Shown: positions 48,450 through 60,070 of the stretch, in pieces
Numbering within the stretch: the first letter of the stretch is position 1
Layout of the letters: each line of letters opens with the position of its first letter
Notes under the pieces: model-generated
The model's database searches: none
Told to the model about the DNA's origin: nothing
Seen by the model: only the letters and a program-made list of their open reading frames with translations
DNA from: Rhodamnia argentea
Taxonomy: Eukaryota > Streptophyta > Magnoliopsida > Myrtales > Myrtaceae
DNA length: 64,000 nt
Reading direction: 5' to 3'
NCBI RefSeq assembly: GCF_020921035.1
Contig: NC_063155.1
Coordinates: forward strand, 31,675,294-31,739,293
Made by a program: the position numbers and the translations under genes

Positions 48450-50187
48450 ATGGATGCGGCTGAGCTTCAACGTCAACCATGCCACATAGTGGCGATGCCT
48501 TTCCCGGGGAGAGGCCACGTCAATCCCATGATGAACCTCTGTAAGATCCTAGTTTCCTCCAGAAGCAGACAACACCCTCCTCTTATCATCACCTTCGTTG
48601 TCACGGAAGAGTGGCTGGGCTTCATCGGCTCCCACCCCATGCCCGGCAACATCCGCTTCGCCACCATCCCCAACGTCGTGCCCTCCGAGCGGCTCAAAGC
48701 AGCCGATTTCCCTGGCTTCTACGAAGCCGTCATGACGAAGATGGAAGCTCCGTTTGAGCAGCTCCTGGACCGGCTCCATCCTCCCGTGACTGCGTTCTTG
48801 GCTGATGTCGAACTGCTCTGGGGAGTCGGTGTGGGTAATCGCAGGAACATACCGGTAGCCTCGCTCTGGACCATGTCTGCTTCCGTGTTTTCCATGTTCC
48901 ATCATTTTGACTCGATCCTGCACAACAGTCATTTTCCTGTGAATTTGTCTGGTGAGTCGATGCTTGCCAAATAGCGCTGATGATATGCTGAATTGATAAT
49001 CCTACATATCTCGAATAAGTTCACTACAATTTGGTTTGGTTTAATTTTTTTATTTGTCTACACGAGTCAACCACCTAAAATTGGTTTCCTTGTTGCAACT
49101 AGCTACCGAAATACAAAGCCTTTAAGCAAAACAAGCGTCCTCTCTCTTTTTGAGTTCCTTCGATTTTCAACCAGCTTAAATAAGGCTTTGAGCTTTACAA
49201 TCTTACATACATATTACGTGCCATGTCCATGTACAAACAATAGATTTAGTGAATATTCATTTGTCAACTGTAACTTAAATGATTCTACCTACTGATGTGC
49301 TAGAGCATGGAGCGCAGCGTGTGGAGTACATTCCAGGGATTTCTCCCACGAGTGTGGCGGATCTCCCCACCAGGGCTGATCCACGAGTCCTAAAGCGAGC
49401 CGTGGAATGTGTTTCGCAGGTGTCAAACGCACAATATCTGTTATTTACTTCTCTGTATGACCTTGAACCTCGAGTCGTGGATGCTTTAGGAGCAGAGTTC
49501 TCTTTCCCCGTCTTGCCTGTTGGTCCAACAATACCTTTCTTAGACATTAGCAGCAACCATTCTACAGGGTCCGATGATGTTCCTGCCCACCTAAGTTGGC
49601 TGGACTCCCAACCCGAAAGATCAGTCTTGTACATCTCATTGGGAAGTTTCCTGTCAGTTTCAATGGACCAAATGGATGAAATAGTGGCGGCAATGAATGA
49701 GAGCGGCGTTGGCTACTTATTGGTGGCCCGTGGAGAGACTTCGAGGTTAAACACAAAATGTGGGGAGAGAGGATTGGTCGTGCCTTGGTGTGATCAGTTG
49801 AGGGTGTTGTGCCATCCTTCTGTGGGAGGGTTCTGGACACATTGTGGGTGGAATTCAACACTGGAGGCTGTATTTGCTGGCATTCCAATGCTCACTTTTC
49901 CAATATTTCTAGATCAACCCTCCAATAGCAAGCAAATTGTTGAAGATTGGAAGACAGGGTGGAGGGTGAAGAACCAAGCGGATGCTGATGAAGAACTTTT
50001 CACAAGGGGAAAGATTCGAGAGCTCGTGCAGCGATTTATGGATCTTGAGAGCAGCGAGGGAAAAGAAATCAGGAAAAGAGCAACAGAACTTAAAGAAATT
50101 TGTCAGAGAGCAATTACAGAAGGAGGATCATCTAACAGGAACCTTGATGCTTTCATCCGACATATATCACAGGGCAATAGCCGGTAA
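48450..50187 (+). CDS. UGT87A: UDP-glycosyltransferase, UGT87A-like (copy 2)
   Basis: Tandem paralogue of the preceding gene, in the same orientation. Exons: 48450-48951 and 49304-50187, giving 461 residues. The catalytic His is His23 in PGRGHVNPMMN. Exon 2 opens with VEYIPGISPTSVADLP. The PSPG box (about 329-372) begins WCDQLRVLCHPSVGGFW and has the normal HCGWNS and a closing LDQ. Exon 2 has exactly the same length (884 bases) as in copy 1. Exon 1 is GC-rich like copy 1, but exon 2 is clearly more AT-rich and uses A/T-ending codons, an abrupt change at the intron. Start at the first in-frame ATG, 48450. The acceptor is unknown; UGT87 is chosen from sequence type and from adjacency to LBD12 and mitoferrin, as at At2g30140/At2g30150. 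Confidence 0.92.
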
Positions 50188-51549
50188 ACATAACAGGCAT
50201 CTCATATGTCCTCAGGTGAATGGAAGCTATTCTATTTGTTAGAGTGAGGAGCGGCAGCTCTCTCCTGGCAAGTTGTGCTCCTACATATATGAAGACAACT
50301 TGAATGAGTGTCCATCCCTTACTTACTGTAATTGACAGATAACAGCTTCTTATGACGTTTATCTATTACCTTTTCAATTGAGCTAGACGTTACTGTCATA
50401 AGGTGGTGGATCTTGCTTTCACCGAACATAATGATGTTCCATGATAAAACACCTGCCAAGGTTTCCTTCACTGGGTTCAGGCCCATCCTACCAAGCAACA
50501 CGAAGCACTACTGTTCGTGAATACGCCAGGAAGTCCAGATGAGCACGACTTATTTGCTTTATGTCCAAGTTTTGATGCTTGCTTCCAGAAGTAATGACTT
50601 TGAAGTTGGAAATTGCAAGTACTAAACATGTAAGAATTCACGCAAAGCAATCGCAAGGTTGTACTCTGAATGTCAGTTATGACCGCCATGTAGGCTGCTG
50701 GGGAATGTGGACTAGGTTGGGCCACAATCTCATGAATAGCAAAAGTATCCGGTCCTTGTTTTGTTTCTCCCTGGAAACAGGGGTAGCTGTTCATTTCGTT
50801 TGTTTTTTTTTATGAAGAAGGATATTACATCCCGACAGCTCAAAAGCTCACAGATAAAAGTAGCATCAGGTGAAGAGGAAGGCAATTGGCGCGGGAACTC
50901 TGCGGGGAGTTCCCAGGAAAATGTATGTATTCAGTCTAGAAGACGATGATAATACAATTCGAACATGTAAATGGGATGGAGTATGTGGCCAAGTTTCGTT
51001 GGGATTAACAGTTGATGTTTCTTCAGTCAAAAGACTAGAAAGGTACGAAGTACCCTGTATGCCAGTATGTGCGATACCATCTCCCGGGACAAGTGTTGCG
51101 CGAATGCGACAACACAAAGCCGAAATCGAACTCAACGAGGATGCCGTCAACAAATCAAACACGACTCTCTTTCCTTTTGGCCTCTTATCTTTATCAGAAA
51201 GTCGAACATTTTAAGGTGTCGACGGGAGGACGAGAGGTTTTACTTGTCAGTCAGATCCTTTTAGCTGAACTAAAGAAGTGATCGAAAGATCCTTATTTTC
51301 GGCAATTCCAGATTAAAGGAAGAGAAGAAATTTATCGTTTTTAAACTTCCACATGACCGTGGGATGGAAACTTTCTTAAATCTTGTGATTATTCTGCGGT
51401 TTCAATTGTAGATTCGGTTTCAATTTATCTTTTCATGCTCCTTTGGGGAAAGAACTAGAAATTCTGCCGTCTCTCTCAAGTCGGCGACTTTACTGCTTGG
51501 TTTCTTCCATGACGCACCTGGCGACTCGACTCAACTCTCACCTCCATCC
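50188..51549. other. Intergenic between UGT copy 2 and mitoferrin
   Basis: About 1.36 kb with no recognised gene. A 114-codon frame at 50870-51214 begins at GTG and has no family features. The last 200 bases should include the mitoferrin promoter. Confidence 0.4.
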
Positions 51550-53112
51550 ATGGCCACAACAGACGCCTCTACCACATTCCAGATCGCCGAGCGACGCTCT
51601 CTTCCTCCGCCGCCTGACCATCGCTCCGAAATGGAGGCATCCGCCCACGACGGCCTTCGCTTCTGGAAATTCATGATTGCCGGTTCCATCGCCGGCTCCG
51701 CCGAGCATATGGCCATGTTCCCTGTCGACACCGTCAAGACGCAAATGCAAGCCATGGGCTCTTGCCCCGTCAAATCTGTTCCTGTCGGAGTAGCACACTC
51801 GCTCCGAACCATTTTGAAGTCGGACGGTCCGATGGGCCTCCACCGGGGCATAGCCGCCATGGGCCTCGGCGCCGGCCCCGCTCACGCCGTCCACTTCTCT
51901 GTCTACGAAGTCTGCAAGAAGTTCTTCTCCGGCGGTGACCCCCGCAACCCGGCCGCCCACGCCATTTCCGGAGTGTGCGCGACTGTGGCGAGCGACGCGG
52001 TGCTCACGCCGATGGACATGGTGAAGCAGAGGCTGCAGTTGAGGGACAGTCCTTATAAAGGAGTGTAGGATTGCGTGAGGAGCGTTTTGAAGGAGGATGG
52101 CGTCAGGGCCTTTTATGCCTCGTATAGGACTACGGTGTTCATGAATGCTCCGTTTACCGCTGTGCATTTCGCGACGTACGAGGCGGCGAAAAGGGCTTTG
52201 ATGGAGTTCTCTCCAGAGAATGCGGATGATGACCGGTGGGTGGTTCATGCCACTGCTGGCGCAGCTGCCGGGCCAGCGGCGGCGGCGGTCACCACTCCGC
52301 TCGATGTGGTCAAGACTCAATTGCAATGTCAGGTACGGCATAATATACGAAAGAATATAATTCATATATTTTTAACCTTCTGATATGAATGAGGTCGAGA
52401 TCGTCAAATTTCAGAAGGGAATATTCTGGTTTGTTTAGCCGAGAGATAGTAGAACCGTCCTAACACGGAAGACGCTGCAAAAATAGCCAAATACTACTTT
52501 GCTAATGATCCGAAACTTGTTTGCTTAAATTGCTAAGACTGTCTCATTGTCATTCTCAGACTGTCGGATAGATTATAAGGCCTCCTGCTGCTTCAGTGTT
52601 ACCACTCGGATTGTTCGATGAGCACCTATTTTTGCACTATGAGCACCTATTTGGTCGTTTGGTCATTTGGTTATAGTAGCCGATGGCCTAGATATTAATC
52701 TGCAACAACAAACGAGCACGGATATGGGCCTGATCTTTTCCTGCTTCTGTGTTCGCTGGGTAACCTACTGCTTGCCATGCTATGCTTTCATTGGCGAACG
52801 CCCCCGGTTGATGAGTTGTTTTAAGCGCGTTTTGAGTTGCGATTTGCGGTGCGACCAAGTTCTAGTCATTGTAACGGCTTTCATATAGTGTTGGGTGTCT
52901 GCGGTTGCGACAGGTTCAAGACCACCGCAATAGGAGATGTCATTGAGTCGATAGTGAAGAAGGACGGATACAGAGGGCTCATGAGAGGATGGATTCCGCG
53001 GATGCTTTTCCATGCTCCTGCCGCCGCCATATGCTGGTCTGCATACGAAGCCTCGAAAGGCTTCTTCCAAGAGCTTAACAACCGCCGAGATACTGATACA
53101 GCAGTCACTTGA
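51550..53112 (+). pseudogene. MIT: Mitoferrin-like mitochondrial iron carrier with a stop codon and a lost splice acceptor
   Basis: Mitoferrins import iron into mitochondria across the inner membrane. Exon 1 (51550-52332, 261 codons) carries the first carrier repeat (FMIAGSIAGSAEHMAMFPVD), the second (ISGVCATVASDAVLTPMDMV) and the start of the third (TPLDVVKTQLQCQ). Exon 2 supplies GVCGCDRF, then GYRGLMRGWIPRMLFHAPAAA and the end at 53112. Two defects stand out. Codon 173 is TAG where the family has Trp (YKGVWDCV). The base pair before the expected exon 2 start at 52894 is TG, not AG. The nearest AG (52887-52888) shifts frame; an AG at 52835-52836 would keep frame but add 19 residues. The rest is well preserved, so decay is recent, or the stop is an allele or assembly error. 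Position matches Arabidopsis mitoferrin genes in both duplicated segments. Confidence 0.82.
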
Positions 53113-54026
53113 AAATTAGAGGCGGAGGTCGACATTGTTTTTCCCCTGGCATCATACCACCACTTCTTTTTCCCATTAAACAGAGAGAAGGATAAGCATA
53201 GTTAACCCAGTTACAAGTTACAACAATATAGCTCTTCAACATGTGGATTGAGGTTGAGAAAAAAACAGCGGATTCGGCGCTATTGACATATGCTTGTAAT
53301 ATCACTCACCAGAGTTTGATCCTAGCGATTAAACTTATTGAGTAACTCATTGCATATACATCGTTTGTGTTGAGATTTTGGAGAGCAGACCTTGCACTGA
53401 TTCATACAAAAAATATCACTCGTTTCCTACCATCCATTTAGAGAGACATTATGGTAACTCACGTATGCAGGTCTTAAAAGGATGATGGCCAAACACTTGT
53501 TATACGGTGACTTACTCTCCACGCAGGACTAAACACAATGGGGAGATGTGATGGTTGATCATATGAGTGGGGTAAACTAGAGGTTATGCACAATCCCTTG
53601 AGATCTAAAAGCTGGGCGAAAAGAGATAAGTTTATGGGTTAGACTACTCCTCCAACCCACAATCCATTTCATTGCTCTAAAAATCTACACCCGCTCTCAA
53701 CTTTGGTAATATGCTCATTTTTCAGATTCATAAGGTTTTATTGTATCTCCAGGATGTCAAATTTTTGCATAATTTTAGGGAAGGAAACCCATGTGCTGAG
53801 TCATTCACTCTTGTGATGTGAATGATACCTTAGTTTTAAATAGGCCACCGAAAGATTTGATTCCTTTATTGTTTGGAGATCAGGGTGGATCAAGTTTTGT
53901 TAGGTGAGTTTTGGTGTAATTTTTAGACTTTGCCCCTTTCATTATTCAAAAAGAAAAAAGAAAAAATGGGTGAAGTCCGTAAATTACATTTAAGTAAATT
54001 TTTTTAATGCGACTTATCAAATGAAA
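53113..54026. other. Intergenic, mitoferrin to tRNA-Gly
   Basis: About 900 AT-rich bases with no gene and no clear transposon ends. Confidence 0.45.
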
Positions 54027-54097
54027 GCACCAGTGGTCTAGTGGTAGAATAGTACCCTGCCACGGTACAGACCCGGGTTCGATTCCCGGCTGGTGCA
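54027..54097 (+). tRNA. tRNA-Gly (GCC)
   Basis: The 71-base gene folds into a full cloverleaf. The acceptor arms are GCACCAG and CTGGTGC with discriminator A. The D arm holds the A box (TGGTCTAGTGGTAGAAT) and the anticodon loop CTGCCAC gives anticodon GCC. The T arm GGGTTCGATTCCC is the B box. No intron and no encoded CCA. A run of six T residues at 54102-54107 is the RNA polymerase III terminator. Confidence 0.96.
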
Positions 54098-54101
54098 CTT
54101 C

Positions 54102-54107
54102 TTTTTT
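54102..54107 (+). terminator. RNA polymerase III terminator of tRNA-Gly
   Basis: TTTTTT starting five bases after the tRNA 3' end. Confidence 0.8.
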
Positions 54108-54216
54108 GGCCTTCTTTGCTTTTTCTTTCGTTAAATATCTATAATCCTTCTGTGTCGCCACTTCCGTGCATTTGAGTTGCCAACGCCCGTGCACGAGCAA
54201 GAGCAAACCCAAGGCC

Positions 54217-55249
54217 ATGAACGCCGTGCCCTTTACATCTCCCAATCATATGGATGGTACAGTTTTGATCGTCGTTCTCCTTTTTTCCTCTCTTGCTTCG
54301 TTTCTCTTTTCCTAATTTTGGTTCCTCATTCATCGTCTCTCGATTTGCAGAGAACGGCCGCGGAAGCGACACGGACTCGAATCCCGATGAAGCCCCGGAG
54401 TATTACCAGCCGATCTCCGTCGCCGATGACTCCGACTCTGGATCGGACTCCCCGGTCGATTTTCCCCAGCGTCTCCCCAACGGCTACTGCGTGGAGAACG
54501 GAGTGTCATCCCTCAGCGTAAACGACGGCTTCGAGCTAACAAGCAGCGACGATGACGGGGACGATGAGGGGGAAGAAGAGGAAGAGAGAGCGAGAGAGGC
54601 TTATGATGCAGCCATGAGCAGAGCTTTCAGGGAAGACGAGACCCGGAGGAATGCGCCGTTGACGCCTCACGACGCCACGAGGGTGATGGAAGCCATGCGT
54701 GGAGTCTCGTTCGGTGGACTCGCTCCCGATTGGGCCCAGAGCGTGCCGGAGGATCAGTGGATCGAGCGTCTCCGGAGGCTCCGATTTGCAGAGAACGGCC
54801 GCGGAAGCGACACGGACTCGAATCCCGATGAATCCCCGGAGTATTACCAGCCGATCTCCGCCGCCGATGACTCCGACTCTGGATCGGACTCCCCGGTCGA
54901 TTTTCCCCAGCGTCTCCCCAACGGCTACTGCGTGGAGAACGGAGTGTCATCCCTCAGCGTAAACGACGGCTTCGAGCTAACAAGCAGCGACGATGACGGG
55001 GACGATGAGGGGGAAGAAGAGGAAGAGAGAGCGAGAGAGGCTTATGATGCAGCCATGAGCAGAGCTTTCAGGGAAGACGAGACCCGAAGGAATGCGCCGT
55101 TGACGCCTCACGACGGCACGAGGGTGATGGAAGCCATGCGTGGAGTCTCGTTTGGTGGACTCGCTCCCGATTGGGCCCAGAGCGTGCCCGAGGATCAGTG
55201 GATCGAGCGTCTCCGGAGGCTCCGGCAGCCACCGAACACCCCGAATTGA
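54217..55249 (+). CDS. Acidic At1g07020-like protein with internal tandem duplication
   Basis: Function unknown. Exons: 54217-54256 (MNAVPFTSPNHMD) and 54351-55249, giving 312 residues. Exon 2 consists of two nearly identical 441-bp units, 147 residues each. Each has NGRGSDTDSNPDE, a Ser/Asp patch DDSDSGSDSP, a long acidic run, then a basic-amphipathic part ending VPEDQWIERLRRLR. The unit boundary includes the splice acceptor: TTTGCAG precedes both copies, and in copy 2 it is read as coding (RFAENG). The duplication therefore joined intron end plus exon. I count about six substitutions in roughly 430 bases between the units. Splicing to the second acceptor (54791) would give a 165-residue one-unit protein in the same frame, probably the ancestral form. 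Gene order beside SLP1 suggests the At1g07020 family; I recognise no domain. Confidence 0.8.
54342..55223 (+). repeat. 441-bp tandem duplication, two units
   Basis: Unit 1 is about 54342-54782 and unit 2 about 54783-55223, with an offset of exactly 441 bases (147 codons). Unit 1 begins inside the intron and ends inside the exon. See the coding entry for consequences. Confidence 0.93.
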
Positions 55250-56337
55250 TTCTCTGGGAGACGGAAGTTAGGGGAATTCCGTATGCGCTATGGAAATTAG
55301 GATAATTCTTGTCTTGAGTGATTAATGACTTGATGCGGGGCCGAATGCCCAAAAGTTGTTTGAGGAAATTTCCTGAGAGACTATGAGATTGGATAGATGA
55401 TGTAAGGTTTTTCTGCATTTGGCATTCATTTCCAGAAGAGTACTGTCAAAACATACTGTAAGGTGAATGAGCCGGAGGAGGGCACATTCAAATTTTAATT
55501 TTAGCCTAATAAGAGACATTCCACCTCGGTTGTATGCCACTTTTCTTGTTTGTCTGAACATTTGCTGCTCCATACACCATGCAAGAGCCTCCTCAACCTC
55601 AAGTATTGTATGTGCGGGGATTTGTTGGTAGTATATATTCCAATTTACAGTTTCTATGTCCTCCATATATATTCAATACACACGGGATAATCCTTCCCGC
55701 TCAGTAACAAAATTGTCTTGAAGAATCATTACTTAACATTAAACTAGATTCCCCTATGAAAGTTGCTCTCATCCCATATATCCACCACCAAAGAATCTGT
55801 TTCTTCTCTGCTTGTGAAAACGGCTTCGGTATTCAAATACCGCGATTCTGTTGCCGCAGAACTCACTAACGAGAGTGTGGGACAGGTGGTGAGGACTACA
55901 AATGCAGAACAAATTCGAGTCGGATTCTGGCTTCCACCATCAAGTTCATCGCCTGTTCCGGGAAAAAGAAAGTTTTGTTATGCTTGGGAGAAAAATGAAA
56001 ACCAATACTATTACTTCTAAAAATGTCGAGAAGTGAAATGAAGAAGAAGAAGAAGAAGAAGACAGAATATGAGCGGATTCAAACTCTTGTATGTGGAGGA
56101 TCCGTAATCTCTAGACGCTTCACGTTTTATTGATGCAGAATCGTTTTATAGTTTTGCCTAGTATTCAGCAGACGAAGCTATTGCCTATGTATCAAACACT
56201 TAACCCAAGCTCCGCTAGGCATGTAAGCACGTGATGAAACACCGTACACCATATCATTATGAAAAACTACTTGGGCAGCCAATGACAGAGTGAAAAACAG
56301 AGCTCTCGGAATCATACCGTGTTGCTACACCTCTAGT
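55250..56337. other. Convergent 3' regions of the At1g07020-like gene and SLP1
   Basis: No gene recognised. A (GAA)n run of about 25 bases lies at 56037-56062. An 85-codon frame at 55763-56020 has no family features. Confidence 0.45.
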
Positions 56338-59300
56338 CTATGTGTAGTCAACAACTTGTAAATCACTAAGCATGTCCCTTCTTCCCTTCACAGCCCTTGC
56401 TTTACCATCCACGATCTCCAGAACCTGAGGAACAGGAGTTAAGAAGCATATCCTGTCAGTGTCGATTCTCCTTTGCCTCAACTGAAACTAAATCTTAAGG
56501 TGAGCACCAGTTGTGAAACACCTATGATCTCTCAAAGAACATGCACCATTAGGCAGAATTGAAGTCCAAATTTAATCTTCCATCAAGGAAGGACCTTTTA
56601 AACACCATAGAAAGACCACTCTACCTCAGGTCTTGAGTTAAGAACTCCGCTTGACATCCCAACATCAATCCTCCATATGCTACAGTTGTATTCACTGCGA
56701 TTTGTACCCAACAGGATATCAAAGAGTATGAGATTACTTAGTATACGACAGGTGTTTCCCACTTCACAGGCAAACTGTATAGTCTCTTACCAATTTACTC
56801 CAGCAGTCTGAGGAGTATGCCCCACCACCATTGCCTTGGCATCCACAGCTTGCAAAGTCTCTTCGAGAATAGACTGTATATGGGGAGTCACGTCATTTGC
56901 CTTTTATTAGCATAAAAGTTGACAGGCATTAACTATACGGAGTTTTCACGATAGAGAAACAATCAAGAGGTCGCTCAATGGTTGGAAAAGAGCTTCCTGC
57001 TTTGAAACCATAGTCATTGTGTATGGTTGAAAGATAAACAAGAATATAACAGATTCCCAAATCAGACGATTAGTAAGATGAAGAACTTGAAGCTGTTACA
57101 AGCTCTTGCCTGTCTGATTTGATAATCCTCGAGATCCGATACATCTCTCGAGTACAAGCGGCTCCAAACAACACTATCATATCCCTGTGTGGCCATGAAA
57201 GGGAGTTGAGGACCAACATCACTTTCAGAGAGACCTCTCATCCAGTTAGATACTTCAAAGTTCATCCTTTCAATACCGTAGGCAACTAGCAAAACACCAA
57301 CACTTCCGTCAGGCATCCCAGGCTAAATTGCAGCAACAATCTGGACAGGATATGGAGAAATTGTACATAGACTTTATTCAAGAGTAGAAAGTCTTTACCA
57401 TGGTGAGGAAGGAGGCCACCATGACAAAAGACCCAATCATTGACCTTGAGAACAACAGCATGCCGTGCCAACTCACATGCCAATGGACCACCAGGTCGCA
57501 GTAAGACTGATCTGGCAATAACCCCCTTCTGCCTCTGTCCTAAATTTCCATATAGCCATGCATAAATCCAAATATCACAGTAACAAACAATACCAAGAAC
57601 TTCTGGAAAGATATTGACCATTGATAATTTCAGCAAAACTTGTGATGCTTTGGGTCATAGAGCAAGCTCTCTAGACTTGGTATTTATAGCCAATCCATAT
57701 CTTCTTAAATAGTTAGATTCAGATGATTCATTCAAATACGTCTTGATCGGAGGTTAGTATAGATGTCATTAAGCAGTAATACTTTCCAAAGTTGCATTGT
57801 TTCTGTCAAGAAATATCACTACCTTCACTAAATTCCATGAGTCCCAATAATTTGGAGATGTCTTCTGGTCTTGCCTCCACCTTCCAGACGCAGCAACCCA
57901 ACCAGGAAAAGCTTCTTCCCATTCATATCCATAACTATCCAAATAGTCCAGGAAGCCCGCACACTCTTCGAATGCGCCAGATTCAACATATCTGAAGTCC
58001 CCTCCAACATTCATGGTCTCATGATTCCCATTGATCTAAGACAATTAACAAACATCAAAATACGGGAATTTCGAGAAGAATATATGATGTCTGGCATTTG
58101 TTCATTAGTGATCCGCAAATATCTGGACAGTTTCCAGAATGTCAAAGATGCATGTATTGTGATGATATCACCATGTGCAGATACACACTAAAACACGGTG
58201 AAGTGAATTGTTACTGAGAAGTGCCTGAAAGTGCTTCCATTTTCAGCAATACAAACCTGAAAAATGGCTCCACCTTCTTCTTGTGCCTGTTTACCCATGG
58301 AACGCAACAAGGATAAGATGGCTATCTCGTTTTCTCCTCGATCAAGTATGTCTCCCAGCTGAACCAAAACCTAAAGCATGGGCCAAATGTTGATTTATCA
58401 GATAATTAAAAGCTCGTATCAGAAGCCTTCTCATGAAGCAACTATTAAGCTCAGATCACGATGAATCGCTTGATCAAATCTATTTAATTCGTATTGAAAG
58501 AATCTATTAGACTAACGGCATACCGTTTCTTTACCAGTCCAATTGTCTTGACCATCTGAACTCAAGACACCAGCCATCTGAAATGCACGTCTTGCCTGCT
58601 CAAGATCACCATGTAGATCCCCAACTACATAAACAGACAGAGGTATTATAACTTAAACTTAAAGCACAGGGTCTTATTTTAGCTTGCATGGTTGAAATAT
58701 AAATCCCTTTCCTCAGAACAGGTCCATTAGAACTGGTGGGTCCCATAACATAGGTGGAAGCCGGAAGGATCGATCAAGTGAGGCAACGTCACTTTAAACC
58801 TATCTGTATTACCACAGCTAATCAACTAATAAGCAAAGCTCCTGTCTCCCAAGTTTGAAAACAGCTCGGCAACTCAAGAAAGAACAAATTGACTGGACAG
58901 TTGGTGCACCTCACCAGGGGTGAGCATGGTTCCAGGGTAGAACCGAGAACCTGGAACCGGAACCTAGAGGATCCCGTCTGGTTCTAGGTTCCAACGTATG
59001 CGGGGTAGGTTCCAAGTTCTAAAAATTGAGGAACCCGTTTCAACGGATAGGTTCCAGGTTCTAGAACCCGAACCCTAAATCTTGAAATAAATTTTTATAT
59101 TTTTCTTGATATATATTTTTACACGATCCTATAATATTCTATGACATCCGATGATAAGTGTATAGTTTGGAGCCAAACAAATTTTTAGGTTTCGGGTTCC
59201 AAAAAATGATAAACGTGTTTCAATGAATTGATTTCGGGTTTTAAATATAACATGTACGGAATCTAAAATTACTCATCTCTACTTTCTCTTAGATGTTATA

Positions 59301-60070
59301 GCGTTCGCTCTCATTTTACTTAACTAAAAATGAAAAAATAAAATAAAATAAAATAAAAAAAATTGATAGGTTTTCGGGTACCCTCGAACCGATCCTAGAA
59401 CCTATGATAGGGTAGATTCCAGGTTCCAAAGTCTGACGGGTAGGTTTTAGGTTCAAAAAATTGAGGAACCTGTTCCAACGTGTAGATTCCAGGTTTCAAG
59501 TGGAACCTGTAAGAAATTTGGAACATGGAACCGCTCACCCCTACACCTCACGCATTAATGCACGCCAAAAGCTAAACAGAGTTGAATAGTAGCATGTGGA
59601 GGTGAGTACATGTCTAATACTCGTTCGAATTGATGAAAGAAAAGGAAAAGTCAATGATGCTAAAGCCTCAAGGAAACCGCAATCACAATTCAGCTGCCAA
59701 ACATAGCAACAGGAAGCTAATCGGATTCAGAAATAACAAAAGCAACGACCCTTTTGAAGTTGAACCGATTTCAATCGGATAACGAGGCCCAGTTGATTTC
59801 ACCCGGATAAAGAATACTGAGTAAAAGGGGTTGGAGGGTGAAGGGAGAAAAGAACGAACCGGCAACAATACGACGACCAGGAGCAGACACGAAAGTTGGG
59901 GGATTCCCATTTATTACAACGGGCTTCAAGCTTCCAATGCCGCCGCTACTGTTGCTACTCTTTGGTGTTGTTGAACAAGGAGGAGAAGGAGAAGAAGACG
60001 AAGCAGAGGAAGCTTCTATTAGTCTGCGAGAGTGCGGCGAGGGCAACAAATTAAGACAGAGGGAAGCCAT
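56338..60070 (-). CDS. SLP1: Shewanella-like protein phosphatase 1 (SLP1), chloroplast
   Basis: PPP-family metallophosphatase of bacterial origin found in plant plastids; its substrates are not well known. Exons: 59860-60070, 58524-58624, 58257-58370, 57823-58035, 57399-57534, 57110-57285, 56791-56873, 56625-56694, 56338-56424, giving 396 residues, close to the Arabidopsis protein. The first 60 residues are Ser/Pro-rich and lack acidic residues apart from one Glu, as in a plastid transit peptide. All PPP metal-site motifs are present: GDLHG (72-76), GDILDRG (110-116), GNHE (145-148), HGG (251-253) and GHTP (335-338). Intron 6 appears to start with GC rather than GT (CAG/GCAAGA at 57109), a known minor donor type. 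Intron 1 holds a hAT-type MITE. The gene closes the block collinear with Arabidopsis At1g07010-At1g07090. Confidence 0.93.
58915..59543. mobile_element. hAT-type MITE in SLP1 intron 1
   Basis: The 629-bp insert has perfect 8-bp flanking repeats CACCTCAC (58907-58914 and 59544-59551). The termini CAGGGGTGAGC and GCTCACCCCTA are inverted, the classic hAT layout. The interior is built of many GGTTCCA/GGAACC-type repeats in both directions (such as AGGTTCCAGGTTCTAGAACC), which could fold on itself. No coding capacity. Clean target repeats suggest a relatively recent insertion. Confidence 0.88.

Noticed and set aside
50870-51214. 114-codon frame before mitoferrin
   Set aside because: GTG start, no family match, no splice or promoter support.
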